Shown: positions 47,071-56,761 of the stretch, piece by piece
Numbering within the stretch: the stretch's first letter is position 1
Layout of the letters: every line of letters starts with the position of its first letter
Source: Rhodoblastus sp963704565
GTDB taxonomy: Bacteria > Pseudomonadota > Alphaproteobacteria > Rhizobiales > Beijerinckiaceae
DNA: 64,000 nucleotides
NCBI GenBank assembly: GCA_963704565.1
Contig: OY969917.1
Location: 3,596,001-3,660,000 of the forward strand
Reading direction: 5' to 3'
Position numbers and translations under genes: made by a program
The notes under the pieces: model-generated
What the model saw: the letters and a program-made list of their open reading frames with translations, nothing else
The model's database searches: none
What the model was told of the DNA's origin: nothing

Positions 47071-49764
47071 ATGGCGACGGAGCGCGATCTCGATCGCCGC
47101 CCTGATCCCGACGCGCTACTGGCGCTGGCGGGACGCGAAGGGCGCGGCAAACTGAAAGTCTTCCTCGGCGCCGCGCCCGGCGTGGGGAAGACTTACGCCA
47201 TGCTGCAAGGCGCTCGCCAACTCATGGCCGGCGGGCTCGATGTCGTGATCGGGCTGGTCGAAACCCATGGCCGGTCGGAAACGGCGTCCCTGCTCGAAGG
47301 GCAGGAGGTTCTGCCCCGCCGCCTGGTCGAGTATCGCGGCCGGACCATCGAGGAATTTGACCTCGACGCCGCATTGGCGCGCAAGCCCGCGCTGATCGTG
47401 GTGGACGAACTCGCCCACACCAACGCGCCCGAGAGCCGCCATCCCAAGCGCTGGCAGGATGTCGAGGAACTGCTCGATGCGCGCATCGATGTCTGGACGG
47501 CGCTCAACATCCAGCATCTCGAAAGCCTCGCCGATGTGGTGAGCCGGGTGACCGGCGTCGCGGTGCGCGAGACCGTGCCCGACAGTGTGCTCAAGAACGC
47601 CCAGGACGTGATCCTGGTCGATATTACGCCGGAGGAGCTGATCCAGCGTCTGCACGAGGGCAAGGTCTATCTGCCGCAGACCGCGCGCCGCGCCGTGCAG
47701 AATTTTTTCACGCCGGGCAATCTCACCGCCTTGCGCGAACTGGCGCTGCGCCGCACCGCCGACCGGGTGGACGACCAGATGGTCGTTATTCTGCGGCAGA
47801 ACGCCATAGAAGGGCCCTGGGAGACCTCTGATTACCTCCTCGTCTGCATCGGCCCCGACGACCGCGCCGAAATATTGGTCCGCACGGCGGGCCGCATGGC
47901 GACCAAGCTCAACGCCTCCTGGGTTGTGGTCCATGTCGAGCGGCCCGGCCATGAGCAGACCGATCCGGCGCGGCTCAAGAGGATCGACGACGCCCTGCAA
48001 CTGGCGGAACGGCTGGGCGCGCAAAGCCAGCGCCTGAGCGCCAGCGACATCGTCGGCGAGGTTCTGCGCTTTGCGCGGCGCGACAACGTGAACCAGATCA
48101 TTGTCGGACGCTCGCGCGCCGGCTGGCTGCGACGGCGCCTGGGCCACAGCTTTTCCGACGAAATGGTGCGCCGGGCGAGCGATATCGCGGTTCAGGTCAT
48201 CACGACGCCGGAACGGGAGACGCCGCGCGCGGCTTTGCGATGGACGGCACCCAAGCCGAAGGGTCTCGTTCCCGGCCTGATCGCGGCTTTTGTCGCGGTC
48301 GCCTTGGCGGTTGGCGTCGGCGAAGCTTTGTCGCTGTTCATCAAACTGTCGAACCTGTCGATGGTCTTTCTGCTGGCGGTGCTCGGCTGCGCGGTTTCCT
48401 TTGGCCTGTGGTCGGCGGTCGCCGCCTCGATCCTGTCCTTCCTGGCCTATAATTTCTTCTTCATTCCGCCGATCTACACCTTCACCGTCGCATCGCCGCA
48501 GGAGCTCCTGTCGCTGCTGGTTTTCGTCATGGTCGCGGTCTTCACCGGCACTTTGGCCGGCCGCGTCCACGATCAGGCCGAGGCGGTGCGGCAGCGCGCC
48601 CAGCATTCGGAATCGCTTTATGAATTTTCGCGTAAACTGGCTGGCGCCGCCAAGCTCGACGATGTGCTGTGGGCCGCGGCGGCCCATCTCCAGAAAGTCG
48701 TCGGCGGCGCCGTGGCCTTCCTGATTCCGGAAGAGGGCGACTTGCAGCTTCGCATTGCCTGGCCGCCCGACGTCGAATTGAACGATGGCGAGATGAGCGC
48801 CGCGCGCTGGGCTTTTTCCAAGAGCGAAATCGCCGGCTGGCGCACCGACACCTTGCCCAACCTCGCCAAACAGTTCCGGCCACTCCTCACCCCGCGCGGG
48901 GCGGTTGGCGTGTTCGCCTTCGAGCCGATGGCGCGCGGCGGCGCGCCGACGCCCGAATTCGAACGCGCCTTGACCTCGTTTCTGGAGCAGACGGCGCTCG
49001 CCGTCGACCGTTCGCTGCTGATCGGCGAGGCGGTGCGCGCGGCGGCGCTCGAAGACAACGAAAAACTCCGCACGACTTTGCTCTCCTCGCTATCGCACGA
49101 TTTGCGCACGCCGCTGGCGACCATTTCCGGCTCCATTTCGACCCTGCGGCAGTTGCGCGACCGGCTGTCGCCGCAAAAAGCCGAGGAATTGCTGGCTTCC
49201 GCCGAGGAGGAGACGGAGCGGCTGACCCGTTTCATCGCCAATCTGCTCGACATGTCGCGCATCGAATCCGGCGCGCTGAAGGCGCGGCGGGATTATCTCG
49301 ACGCCGCCGATTGCATCCGCAACGCGGTCGAGCGTGGCCGGAAAGCCTTTGGCGCGGACTCAATCGAAACCTCGCTGGCGCCGGACCTGCCCTCTATTCG
49401 CGGCGACGCTCAATTGCTGGAGCAGGTGCTGTTCAACCTGCTCGACAACGCCCATAAATATGGCGGCGGCTCCAAGGCCGTCGTCCATGCGCGCCGCGAG
49501 GGCGACCAGGTGGCGATCACGGTCACCGACGATGGACCGGGAATCAAGCCGGCCGATCTCACCCGCGTGTTCGAGAAATTCTATCGCGGCGGCAAGTCGG
49601 ACGGGCGCAAGGCGGGAACGGGCCTGGGCCTTTCCATTTGCAAGGGGCTGATCGAGGCGATGGGCGGAACGATCGAAGCGCAAAGCCCGGCGGCGCGCCG
49701 GCGCGGAACCCGGATCGTGCTGCGCTTTCCCGTGGCCGAGATGAGGGAGAGGCTGCCGGCATGA
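47071..49764 (+). CDS. kdpD: Osmosensitive K+ channel histidine kinase KdpD
   Basis: 897 aa. The N-terminal KdpD domain has the P-loop GAAPGVGKTYAML and DELAHTNAPESRHPKRWQDV. A Usp-like domain (RADEILV-type, VVVHVERPGHEQT, IIVGRSRAGWLRRRLGHSFSDEMVRRA) follows. Four transmembrane helices lie at about residues 400-500, then a GAF-like region and HisKA (LLSSLSHDLRTPLATISGSIS, phospho-His H676) with HATPase (NLLDNAHKYG, DDGPGI, GTGLGLSICKGLIEAMGG). It senses low K+ and phosphorylates KdpE. ATG 47071 directly follows the hairpin repeat. Confidence 0.96.
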   Translation: MATERDLDRRPDPDALLALAGREGRGKLKVFLGAAPGVGKTYAMLQGARQLMAGGLDVVIGLVETHGRSETASLLEGQEVLPRRLVEYRGRTIEEFDLDAALARKPALIVVDELAHTNAPESRHPKRWQDVEELLDARIDVWTALNIQHLESLADVVSRVTGVAVRETVPDSVLKNAQDVILVDITPEELIQRLHEGKVYLPQTARRAVQNFFTPGNLTALRELALRRTADRVDDQMVVILRQNAIEGPWETSDYLLVCIGPDDRAEILVRTAGRMATKLNASWVVVHVERPGHEQTDPARLKRIDDALQLAERLGAQSQRLSASDIVGEVLRFARRDNVNQIIVGRSRAGWLRRRLGHSFSDEMVRRASDIAVQVITTPERETPRAALRWTAPKPKGLVPGLIAAFVAVALAVGVGEALSLFIKLSNLSMVFLLAVLGCAVSFGLWSAVAASILSFLAYNFFFIPPIYTFTVASPQELLSLLVFVMVAVFTGTLAGRVHDQAEAVRQRAQHSESLYEFSRKLAGAAKLDDVLWAAAAHLQKVVGGAVAFLIPEEGDLQLRIAWPPDVELNDGEMSAARWAFSKSEIAGWRTDTLPNLAKQFRPLLTPRGAVGVFAFEPMARGGAPTPEFERALTSFLEQTALAVDRSLLIGEAVRAAALEDNEKLRTTLLSSLSHDLRTPLATISGSISTLRQLRDRLSPQKAEELLASAEEETERLTRFIANLLDMSRIESGALKARRDYLDAADCIRNAVERGRKAFGADSIETSLAPDLPSIRGDAQLLEQVLFNLLDNAHKYGGGSKAVVHARREGDQVAITVTDDGPGIKPADLTRVFEKFYRGGKSDGRKAGTGLGLSICKGLIEAMGGTIEAQSPAARRRGTRIVLRFPVAEMRERLPA

Positions 49765-50447
49765 AACAGCGCGTCCTGATCGTCGACGACGAGGAACAGA
49801 TCCTGAAATTCCTCACCACGGCGCTGGAGGCCTCCGATTATGCGGTCATCCATGCGCGAACCGGCCGCGAGGCGCTGCACATGATCGCCACCGCCGCGCC
49901 CGACCTCGTCATCCTCGATCTCGGCCTGCCCGACATGGACGGCAAGGAGGTTCTGGTCAAGGCGCGCGCCTTTTGCAACCGCCCAATCGTCGTGCTGTCG
50001 GCCCGCGACCGCGAGGCGGAGAAAATCGAGGCGCTCGATCTCGGCGCCAATGATTATGTCGAAAAGCCGTTCAAGATCGGCGAGCTTCTGGCGCGGCTGC
50101 GGGTGGCGGCGCGGCTCGCGGGCCAGGAACAGGTGAAGCCGATCGTGTTCGAGGCGGACGGGCTGCGCATCGACCTGGAGCGCCGGCTGGTGACGCGCGA
50201 CGGCGTCGCGGTGAAGCTGACGCCCAAGGAATACGACCTGCTCGCCTTCCTGGTCCATCACGCCGGGCGCGTGGCGACTCACCGCCAGATTCTCCTCAAT
50301 GTCTGGGGTCCGGCCCACGCCCAGGACACGCCCTATCTGCGCGTTTTCGTCGGCCAGTTGCGCGCCAAGATCGAAGCCAGGCCCGAGTCGCCGAAGCTGA
50401 TCCTGACGGAGCCGGGCGTCGGCTACCGGTTTTGGGCGGAGGATTGA
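49761..50447 (+). CDS. kdpE: kdp operon response regulator KdpE
   Basis: 228 aa from ATG 49761, overlapping the kdpD stop by 4 nt (ATGA). An OmpR-type regulator: receiver RVLIVDDEEQILKFL, phospho-acceptor D53 in LVILDLGLPDMDG, VVLSARD, NDYVEKPF; then winged helix LTPKEYDLLAFLVHHAGRVATHRQILLNVWGPAHAQDTPYLRVFVGQLRAKIE and the TEPGVGYRF end. Activates the kdp promoter upon K+ limitation. Confidence 0.95.
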   Translation: MKQRVLIVDDEEQILKFLTTALEASDYAVIHARTGREALHMIATAAPDLVILDLGLPDMDGKEVLVKARAFCNRPIVVLSARDREAEKIEALDLGANDYVEKPFKIGELLARLRVAARLAGQEQVKPIVFEADGLRIDLERRLVTRDGVAVKLTPKEYDLLAFLVHHAGRVATHRQILLNVWGPAHAQDTPYLRVFVGQLRAKIEARPESPKLILTEPGVGYRFWAED

Positions 50448-50647
50448 AGGCGGCGAAAATCAGAATGAGCGCCCAAATTCTTCGATAAATTTTCACGATA
50501 AGCGTGCTGACAGGGATCATATTTACGACGCGGAGGATCGTTTTCTCGATAATTCATGGAGGACAAAAATTTTTATGCCAACAAATATGCCAACAATTCG
50601 CGGCGCTAGAGCATTTTCCGTTCCTTCGGAATCGGAAGAATGCTCTA

Positions 50648-51696
50648 GAGCGGGTTCGCCGTTTTTCGATTCAAGAGGGATTCCCAATCGTGCGGAGCCG
50701 TGCGATTCTTTTCTCGTGATTGCGAGGGAGGCATCCCATGGCCCGTGCTTACAGCCAGGATTTGCGTGATCGCGTTATCGATGCCGCGTTATCTGGCAAG
50801 TCTGTTCGGGGTTCGGCTGCGCATTTCGGGATAGGTCCAGCGACGGCCATCGTATGGGTGCGCCGCGCTCGCCAGACCGGTGAACGAACAGCCCACAAAC
50901 AAGGACAGCCCCGGCGCTGCAAGCTGGACCCGCACCGGGATTTTTTGCTCGGGCTGATTGATCAAACCCCGGACCTGACGATCAGCGAGTTACTTGAGCG
51001 GCTGGCCGTGGACTGCGGCGTGAAAACCTCGCGCTCGACATTGTGGACATTCCTCGACCGCTGCGGGCTGACATTTAAAAAAAACCGCTCACGCAGCTGA
51101 ACAAAACCGTCCCGACATTTTGAAGCGGCGAGAAGACTGGTTCGATGGGCAACTCGACCTGGACCCGGAACGCCTTGTGTTCATTGACGAAACATGGGCC
51201 TCCACCAATATGGCGCGGCTGCGCGGACGAGCGTCAAAGGGCGAGAGGCTGCGCGCCAGCATCCCGCATGGCCATTGGAAAACAACAACCTTCATTGGCG
51301 GCTTGCGCTTGACCGGAATGGTCGCTCCGATGGTGCTCGACGGGCCGATCAACGGCGTCTGGTTCCAGGCCTATATCGATCAGGTTCTGGTTCCGACCCT
51401 TTCGCCTGGCGACATCGTGATCATGGACAACCTTGGCAGTCACAAGCGGCCTGGCGTTCGCGCCGCCATTGAAGCGGCGGGCGCGAAGCTGTTCTACCTG
51501 CCGCCCTATAGCCCGGACTTCAACCCGATCGAAAACGCCTTCTCGAAGCTGAAAGCACTTCTGCGAAAAGCTGCGGAGCGAACTATGGAGGGCCTTTGGA
51601 ACGTCATCGGCGAAGCCTTGCTTGCGTTCACGCCGCAAGAATGCGCAAATTTCTTCGCCGCTGCCGGATATGACCCGAATTAAGTCGAATCCGCTC
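50648..51696 (+). mobile_element. IS630-family insertion sequence, copy 2 (1049 bp)
   Basis: TA at 50646-50647 and 51697-51698 flank the element; ends are GAGCGGGTTCG and its imperfect inverse. It is opposite in orientation to copy 1 and encodes identical proteins with identical internal spacing, showing recent transposition. Inserted in a CTAG inside a dispersed repeat just downstream of kdpE. Confidence 0.93.
50720..51683 (+). CDS. IS630-family transposase, two-frame (copy 2)
   Basis: First frame 50720-51100 with the HTH domain, second frame 51120-51683 with the DDE core (D in FIDETW, D in IMDNLGSHK, E in NPIENAF). The A8 run at 51077-51084 lies where the frames must join: reading A7 instead of A8 fuses FKK to TAHAAEQNRPDILKRREDW without a stop. 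Both copies keep this arrangement, which favours programmed slippage over random damage. Confidence 0.88.
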
Positions 51697-51885
51697 TAGC
51701 TTATTGTTTCAAAGTATATTCTTGTTCAAAAAGTCTGCAACTTTTTGGGAATATGCTCTAAACGGCGAATTTGTGTGTGGGCAAGAGCTCGCGACGGATG
51801 GTTTCGCGGCAATGGCCATGATCCGGCTCACGGCCCGCAGCGTCGCAAGGCTCCCGAAAGCCTCGGGAAATCTTCGAACCGGCTG

Positions 51886-52482
51886 TCACGCCGATTCGGC
51901 GTGTTGCTTCGCCAGCAGCGCCTTGATATCGGCCTCCATGCGGAACTGAGTGGTGGCGGCTTTCATCGCCACGACGACGCGGAATACGTCGCGCACGACG
52001 CCTGGCAGCCGCGTCTTGTCGGCGCACATGCCGGCGGCGGAGCCGAAAGCGAGCCGCACCAGATCCTTGTCGTCGCGCGCCATGCCGATAGCGAACAGGA
52101 TCAGAGTCACAATGCGCGCGTTTTCAGTCGACAGGATGTGCGTCAGGCGGCTCCACTGCCGCTCCCAGACGCGCCATTCCTCGCTCGATACGTCCGACTG
52201 CCTGGCGCGTGTGAACAGCACGACCTCCGCGATCACCGGCTCCCACGGCCACTGCGGCTCCTGCTCCTTCTTCTGTAACGCGACGATCGCCCGATGATGA
52301 TGGTGGTTGCAGTGGTCGCACTGATAGTAGAGCGCGAGCGCCCAGGCGATATATTCGCGCACCAGTCGCGACAGCACGAACGGGTCCGATTCACTCTCCG
52401 CGCCGCCGAGGGCGTGGGCCATGAGGAGCGCGAGCACCTCCTGGAACGGACCGCCCGGCACCGATTTCACTGCTGTGCTCAT
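51886..52482 (-). CDS. AhpD/carboxymuconolactone-decarboxylase-like protein
   Basis: 198 aa from ATG 52482 (MSTAVKSVPGGPFQEVLALLMAHALGG). LVREYIAWALALYYQCDHCNHHHHRAIVAL carries a C-x-x-C-x3-H signature, the redox/general-acid site of AhpD-like proteins, on a helical background; VIAEVVLFTRARQ and MARDDKDLVRLAFG continue the helical pattern. A peroxide or disulfide role is plausible but unproven. It stands alone next to the IS-containing region; overall family match is moderate. Confidence 0.55.
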   Translation of the reverse strand: MSTAVKSVPGGPFQEVLALLMAHALGGAESESDPFVLSRLVREYIAWALALYYQCDHCNHHHHRAIVALQKKEQEPQWPWEPVIAEVVLFTRARQSDVSSEEWRVWERQWSRLTHILSTENARIVTLILFAIGMARDDKDLVRLAFGSAAGMCADKTRLPGVVRDVFRVVVAMKAATTQFRMEADIKALLAKQHAESA

Positions 52483-52668
52483 GTTCGCTTCGCCTCTTCG
52501 CATTCCGGGGACGCGTCCGATCGCCCCGAATAACCTGCTTGATTTTCGCGGGGCGCTGTCCAAACCAAAAAAATGTTGACAATCGTGTTCAGGAATGGTG
52601 CTGGCCGGGATCGAATATAGCGCGTAGCGAATTGATATATCTAATATTTGCATTTGGAAAAAATATTT

Positions 52669-53028
52669 ATGCCAACAATTATACCAACAAATTTTGAAGC
52701 TGCGCCTTTCGCAAGCGCATCAATGCCCATCCAGATGACCGCCGCTGCTTTTGCCGAATGCGCTAGAGACCCTGTGCAAAAGCTCACCGAGCAAGCTGGA
52801 CGTTGTCGGAAACTAGTGGAGGATGCAAGCTGCAATTTTCGCTGGTCGCACAGGTCACGCCCCATGGATCGCATCAATCGTTGGAAGCGCGCGGAGGAGC
52901 TGACCGTATATCAAATTTCATTGTTGCTTGCGGGTCATGGCGGCCACATCGGGCTGTTCATGGGCGCCCGCACCCTGAAAGAACATTGGCCGCCAATCGG
53001 CCGCTGGATCGTGGAGCAGTCGGCCTGA
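52669..53028 (+). CDS. Hypothetical protein, weakly supported
   Basis: 119 aa from ATG 52669 (MPTIIPTNFEAAPFASASMPIQM). The ribosome site is weak (TTGGAAAAAA). The C-terminal half (MDRINRWKRAEELTVYQISLLLAGHGGHIGLFMGARTLKEHW) looks protein-like, with one mildly hydrophobic segment. The first codons resemble MPTNMPTIRG at 50575, upstream of IS copy 2. No family recognised; may not be a real gene. Confidence 0.3.
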   Translation: MPTIIPTNFEAAPFASASMPIQMTAAAFAECARDPVQKLTEQAGRCRKLVEDASCNFRWSHRSRPMDRINRWKRAEELTVYQISLLLAGHGGHIGLFMGARTLKEHWPPIGRWIVEQSA

Positions 53029-53159
53029 TCGAAACCCTGGCGCGATCGAGGCGGGGATCTCCCCGGTCCTGCCGGACGCGGGCTGGCGAGATCGGAGATG
53101 GCGCGCAATTTCCAGCCAACAGATAACAGGGTATGAATAAATGTCGAAAGGCCGTTCCC

Positions 53160-53828
53160 ATGACTGAGCAAACAAGCAAACCCGGGGAGACCAAGGCTCC
53201 GCTTATATGGGCGGCAGCCGGCATCGTTGCTGCGGTTTTAGTGGTCGGGCTGTTCGGCGGCCGCTTCATGGAAAAAAGGCGCCCCATGACGCCGGACGCG
53301 AAATTGCAAATGGCGCTGGAGGCTTTCCGGTCGGGCTACGACCAGACCGCGCTGGCTCTGCTCACGCCTTTGGCCAAGGATGGCAACGCCAAGGCGCAAT
53401 ATTGGCTCGCGGACATTTACAGCGATGACGATCCCAATTCCAAACCGGATATGGCGAAAGAGCAGGCGCTGCTTGAAAAATCGGCCGGCCAAGGGTTCGT
53501 TCCGGCGGAAAGGCGTCTCGGCGAGCTCTATCTGAGAGGAACCGCAACCTTCCAGGATTTCGGCAAGGCGCAAGATTGGCTGCATAAAGCCGCAATCGCC
53601 GGCGACGCCACGGCGCAGGAGGAGCTGGGACACATCTTCGCTTTGGGACTCGGCGTCGCGCAAGACAAGTCCCAGGCCTATGCCTGGTATGAAAATTCCG
53701 CTCTTCACGGCGACGGTCTGGCGGAGCGCCTGCGCGACGATCTGGTCAAGCGCATGTCGCCCTCCGAAATCGACAAGGGAGAGCAGGCCGCGAGGGAAAT
53801 CGCGGCGAGCATCAAACCCGCCAAGTGA
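53160..53828 (+). CDS. Sel1-like repeat membrane-anchored protein
   Basis: 222 aa from ATG 53160 (AAAGG upstream); an earlier ATG at 53133 is possible. One N-terminal membrane helix (LIWAAAGIVAAVLVVGLFGG) is followed by Sel1/TPR-like repeats: AKAQYWLADIYSDDDPNSKPDMAKEQALLEKSAGQGFVPAERRLGELYL, FGKAQDWLHKAAIAGDATAQEELGHIFALGLGVAQDKSQAYAWYENSALHGDG. Such proteins act as periplasmic scaffolds. Partner unknown. Confidence 0.82.
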   Translation: MTEQTSKPGETKAPLIWAAAGIVAAVLVVGLFGGRFMEKRRPMTPDAKLQMALEAFRSGYDQTALALLTPLAKDGNAKAQYWLADIYSDDDPNSKPDMAKEQALLEKSAGQGFVPAERRLGELYLRGTATFQDFGKAQDWLHKAAIAGDATAQEELGHIFALGLGVAQDKSQAYAWYENSALHGDGLAERLRDDLVKRMSPSEIDKGEQAAREIAASIKPAK

Positions 53829-53961
53829 CCATTCAGGCGAGCCGCAATCGTCTTGCGGTCAGTCGTCCTCGGCGGTCCGGCGATAGCGGCGCGAAACCAA
53901 CGTCGTTGCGAGCGCCGGCCGCGCATAAAAATTCATTGCTGAAGACCAAGGAAACCTGGCC

Positions 53962-54546
53962 ATGTCCATGCCTCAACCGACGCCCAACTCCCAAATGATC
54001 GAGACCATCAGCCGGTCGATGCATGACCATTGGGGCCTGTTTCTGGCCGAAGGACTCATTTTATGCATCCTCGGCCTGGGGGCCATAGTCGTTCCGCCGC
54101 TCGCCGGTCTGGCCACGACGATTTTCCTGGGCTGGCTGTTCCTCGTCGCGGGGCTTTTGGGTCTCTATTTCACCTTTCGCGCCAAATCCGCGCCGGGATT
54201 CGGCTGGTCTCTCCTGTCGGCGGTCGCCGCGCTTGGCGCCGGCGCGCTGCTGCTGTGGAATCCGTTCCAGGGTCTGGCGACGCTGACCTATGTGCTGGCC
54301 GCCTATTTCATCGTCGATGGGGCTGCGGTCATTTTCCTCGCCATCGCCCATCGTCGCGAATTGTCCGGCAAATGGGAGTGGCTGCTGCTGAATGGCGTTA
54401 TCGACCTGATCCTCGCCGGAATCATCATTTCCGGCCTGCCGGGGACGCTGATCTGGGCGCTCGGCCTGCTCGTCGGAATCGACCTGCTGTTCGGCGGCGC
54501 TTCGCTGATCGCCATGGCGTTGGCGGCGCGCAAGGCGGCCGCTTGA
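53962..54546 (+). CDS. HdeD family membrane protein (DUF308)
   Basis: 194 aa with six hydrophobic helices in three helical pairs. HWGLFLAEGLILCILGLGAIVVPPLAGLATTIFLGWLFLVAGL is the HdeD family start, and LNGVIDLILAGIIISGLPGTLIWALGLLVGIDLLFGGASLIAMALAARK the conserved end. HdeD is linked to acid resistance in enterics; other members are unassigned. First of a run of membrane-protein genes on this strand. Confidence 0.88.
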   Translation: MSMPQPTPNSQMIETISRSMHDHWGLFLAEGLILCILGLGAIVVPPLAGLATTIFLGWLFLVAGLLGLYFTFRAKSAPGFGWSLLSAVAALGAGALLLWNPFQGLATLTYVLAAYFIVDGAAVIFLAIAHRRELSGKWEWLLLNGVIDLILAGIIISGLPGTLIWALGLLVGIDLLFGGASLIAMALAARKAAA

Positions 54547-54646
54547 TCGAACCGACCGTCGCCCCGACGCATTAACGGATCAGGAGCCTGGTCATGGCCC
54601 ATGCAGCGAACGTAACCGGGAGAGGCGCTGGCGCCTGCAAGGCGTC

Positions 54647-55321
54647 ATGACATTGTTTACGGTGTCGACCTGGGTTCTACCCTTGGTGCTGGCCATTACC
54701 CTGCACGAAGCCGCGCATGGCTATGTGGCCCATGTTTTCGGCGATGACACGGCCTGGCGGGCCGGACGCGTCACCTTCAATCCGCTGCGGCATGTCGATC
54801 CGTTCGGCACGGTGCTGCTCCCGGCCCTGCTTCTGATGATCCACGCGCCCTTTCTGTTCGGCTACGCCAAGCCTGTGCCGGTGAATTTCCAGCAATTGCG
54901 CCAGCCGCGCCGCGACATGATCTGGGTGGCGGCGGCCGGACCGGGCATGAACATCGCTTTGGCGGTCGCCGCCGCCCTTCTCGTCCACGCCGTCGGCGTT
55001 CTTCCCGCCGGCGCCGAGCGATGGGCGCTGGCCAATCTCGTCAATGCGGTCAGCATCAACGTCTTTCTCGCCGTGTTCAACATGCTTCCACTGCCGCCGC
55101 TGGACGGCGGACGCGTCGCCGTCGGCTTGCTGCCGAATGCGCTCGCGGCGCCGCTCGCCGCGCTGGAGCCCTATGGCATGATGATCCTGGTCGGCATGTT
55201 TTTCCTGCTGCCGGCGTTGGAGGCGCAGACCGGATTGCGGATCAACCTGTTTGATGAACTTGTGATACGCCCGGCGAAGGCGGTCATTTTGATCATCCTG
55301 CGTCTCGCCGGACTCGCGTGA
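54647..55321 (+). CDS. Site-2 protease family protein (M50 metallopeptidase)
   Basis: 224 aa. ITLHEAAHGYVAHVFGDDTAW holds the HExxH-type zinc site (HEAAH) within a membrane helix; AAAGPGMNIALAV and NMLPLPPLDGGRVAVGLLP supply the third zinc ligand (D in LDGGR). This short form without PDZ matches the Rv/YwhC-like group. Intramembrane proteolysis is inferred from the intact zinc ligands. Its stop overlaps the next start (TGATG). Confidence 0.9.
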   Translation: MTLFTVSTWVLPLVLAITLHEAAHGYVAHVFGDDTAWRAGRVTFNPLRHVDPFGTVLLPALLLMIHAPFLFGYAKPVPVNFQQLRQPRRDMIWVAAAGPGMNIALAVAAALLVHAVGVLPAGAERWALANLVNAVSINVFLAVFNMLPLPPLDGGRVAVGLLPNALAAPLAALEPYGMMILVGMFFLLPALEAQTGLRINLFDELVIRPAKAVILIILRLAGLA

Positions 55322-56355
55322 TGTGGGCGAGAAAGATCAGGCGAATGAAAGTCGCGGACAACGCTGACCATTACGCCCGTGTCCACAAGGACATGGAAGA
55401 CGCCTGCAGTTTCGACCAGCCCTTGGTCGTCATGAACGCGCTCGCCACGGTCGTGGCCTGTTACGGGCTGCTCTCGAATAGCTCGGCCGTCGTGATCGGC
55501 GCCATGATTTTGGCCATGCTCCTCGGACCGATCTCCGGGGCGGCGTTGGCGCTTGTGGAAGGCGATCTGGCCCTGTTGCGCAAGGCGTCGCTCGCGGTGG
55601 GCGGAGGGGTTGCGATCGTTCTCGCGACGGCGATCGTCATCGGCTTCATGCACCGCGACGTCCCGCTGACCCATCAGATCCTGGAGCGAACCTCCCCGAA
55701 TTTTTTTGAATTGATGATCGCTTTGGGCGGAGGCGCCGCCGGGGCTTATGCTTCAATCTCGCCGCGCTTGAGCATCGCTTTCGTCGGCGTCGCGATCGCC
55801 ACCGCTTTGGTTCCGCCGCTGGCGAGTTGCGGCCTGCTGCTTGCCCGAGGCGAATTCGAACTGGCGGCGGGCGCATTTTCGCTGGCTTTCATCAATATCG
55901 TCGCAATCCAGAGCGCCGCCGCGTTCGTTATCTGTGCCAGCGGGATCGCGCGCGGCCACTGGGCGAAACTGCTGGCGCCCAATTTGATCAACGTCGGAAT
56001 TCTTCTCGTTCTCTTCGGCGCGCTGCTGATCAATTTGCGAACGCTGGTCGGGGCCGCGCTATTCGAGGCCAGCATCACACAGGGTCTCAGACAGGAACTC
56101 CGCGAATATCCGGGAACCTTTTTGGCCGATGTGCGCGTTTCTCGCGGACATGAACCCGACGCCACGCTCATCAGAGCCGTCGTGCGAGGGCCGCGCGAAT
56201 TGAATGCGGGGGATGTTGGAAGACTGGAGGACCGGTTGCCGCGACCGAGCGACGGAACCCCTCTCCAGTTGCGGCTGCGCCAGATTCACACGAACGTGAT
56301 GACGCGAAATGGTCCGCTTTTCTCGGCGGAAGACGCCGGGAACGGCGATCGGTAG
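55321..56355 (+). CDS. DUF389 family membrane protein
   Basis: 344 aa. NALATVVACYGLLSNSSAVVIGAMILAMLLGPISGAALALVEGDLALLRKA is the DUF389 hallmark, followed by more helices (LMIALGGGAAGAYASISPRLSIAFVGVAIATALVPPLASCGLLLARGE). A soluble C-terminal ~90 residues follow. ATG 55321 overlaps the upstream stop (TGATG), so the protease and this gene are coupled. Transport is often presumed but no substrate is known. Confidence 0.88.
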   Translation: MWARKIRRMKVADNADHYARVHKDMEDACSFDQPLVVMNALATVVACYGLLSNSSAVVIGAMILAMLLGPISGAALALVEGDLALLRKASLAVGGGVAIVLATAIVIGFMHRDVPLTHQILERTSPNFFELMIALGGGAAGAYASISPRLSIAFVGVAIATALVPPLASCGLLLARGEFELAAGAFSLAFINIVAIQSAAAFVICASGIARGHWAKLLAPNLINVGILLVLFGALLINLRTLVGAALFEASITQGLRQELREYPGTFLADVRVSRGHEPDATLIRAVVRGPRELNAGDVGRLEDRLPRPSDGTPLQLRLRQIHTNVMTRNGPLFSAEDAGNGDR

Positions 56356-56761
56356 GTAAGTCGATCGAACCGCGCGCCGGTTCTGGCGGGCGTCGTAGAC
56401 GGCGACGACCTCATTTCGAGGCTGTCGGAAACAAGCTTCCAGCGATTGAAAGCGACGTGAGCGACGCGCCGGCGGTTCCGGGAGCTGCGCCGGCAACGAG
56501 CTGGCGCGGCGTCTGCCCAGAATCGTGACAGCGTCGCTTCAAACAAACTGCGAGTTGAAATTGCGCATTCGGCGCCGCAACTGCGCATCTTCGGCATTGA
56601 CGCCGACGTCCGCAGCCTTCCGCCTTTTCGTTGGTTCACTTGCCACGGCGCGGAAATTGCGCTCCTGACGCCAAGCCACCCTTGCCGACGACGCTCGGGA
56701 CCGTCCGCAATCCGCCGGAATGGCCAGTTCGTAAGATCCTCGCCGAATTTCCGGATATGGC
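56356..56761. other. 406-nt region with no supported gene
   Basis: Between the DUF389 gene and the group II intron relic. Open frames on the minus strand lack ribosome sites and recognisable protein sequence. It may contain exon or older mobile-element remnants; nothing specific is recognised. Confidence 0.4.

Larger units (their letters stand above)
50609..51760. repeat. Dispersed hairpin repeat, copy B, split by IS630
   Basis: The left part (50609-50647) and right part (51697-51760) together match copy A almost throughout, including the CAAAAAGT-ctgca-ACTTTTTG stem. The IS sits exactly at the CTAG in the middle. Joining the flanks over one TA gives GCTCTAGCTTATTGTTTC, aligned to CTCTAGTTAATTGTTTC in copy A. 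Confidence 0.8.

Noticed and set aside
53962..56355. HdeD-M50-DUF389 run as a new stress island system
   Set aside because: Only the last two genes are coupled; each belongs to a known family and nothing ties them into one new mechanism.
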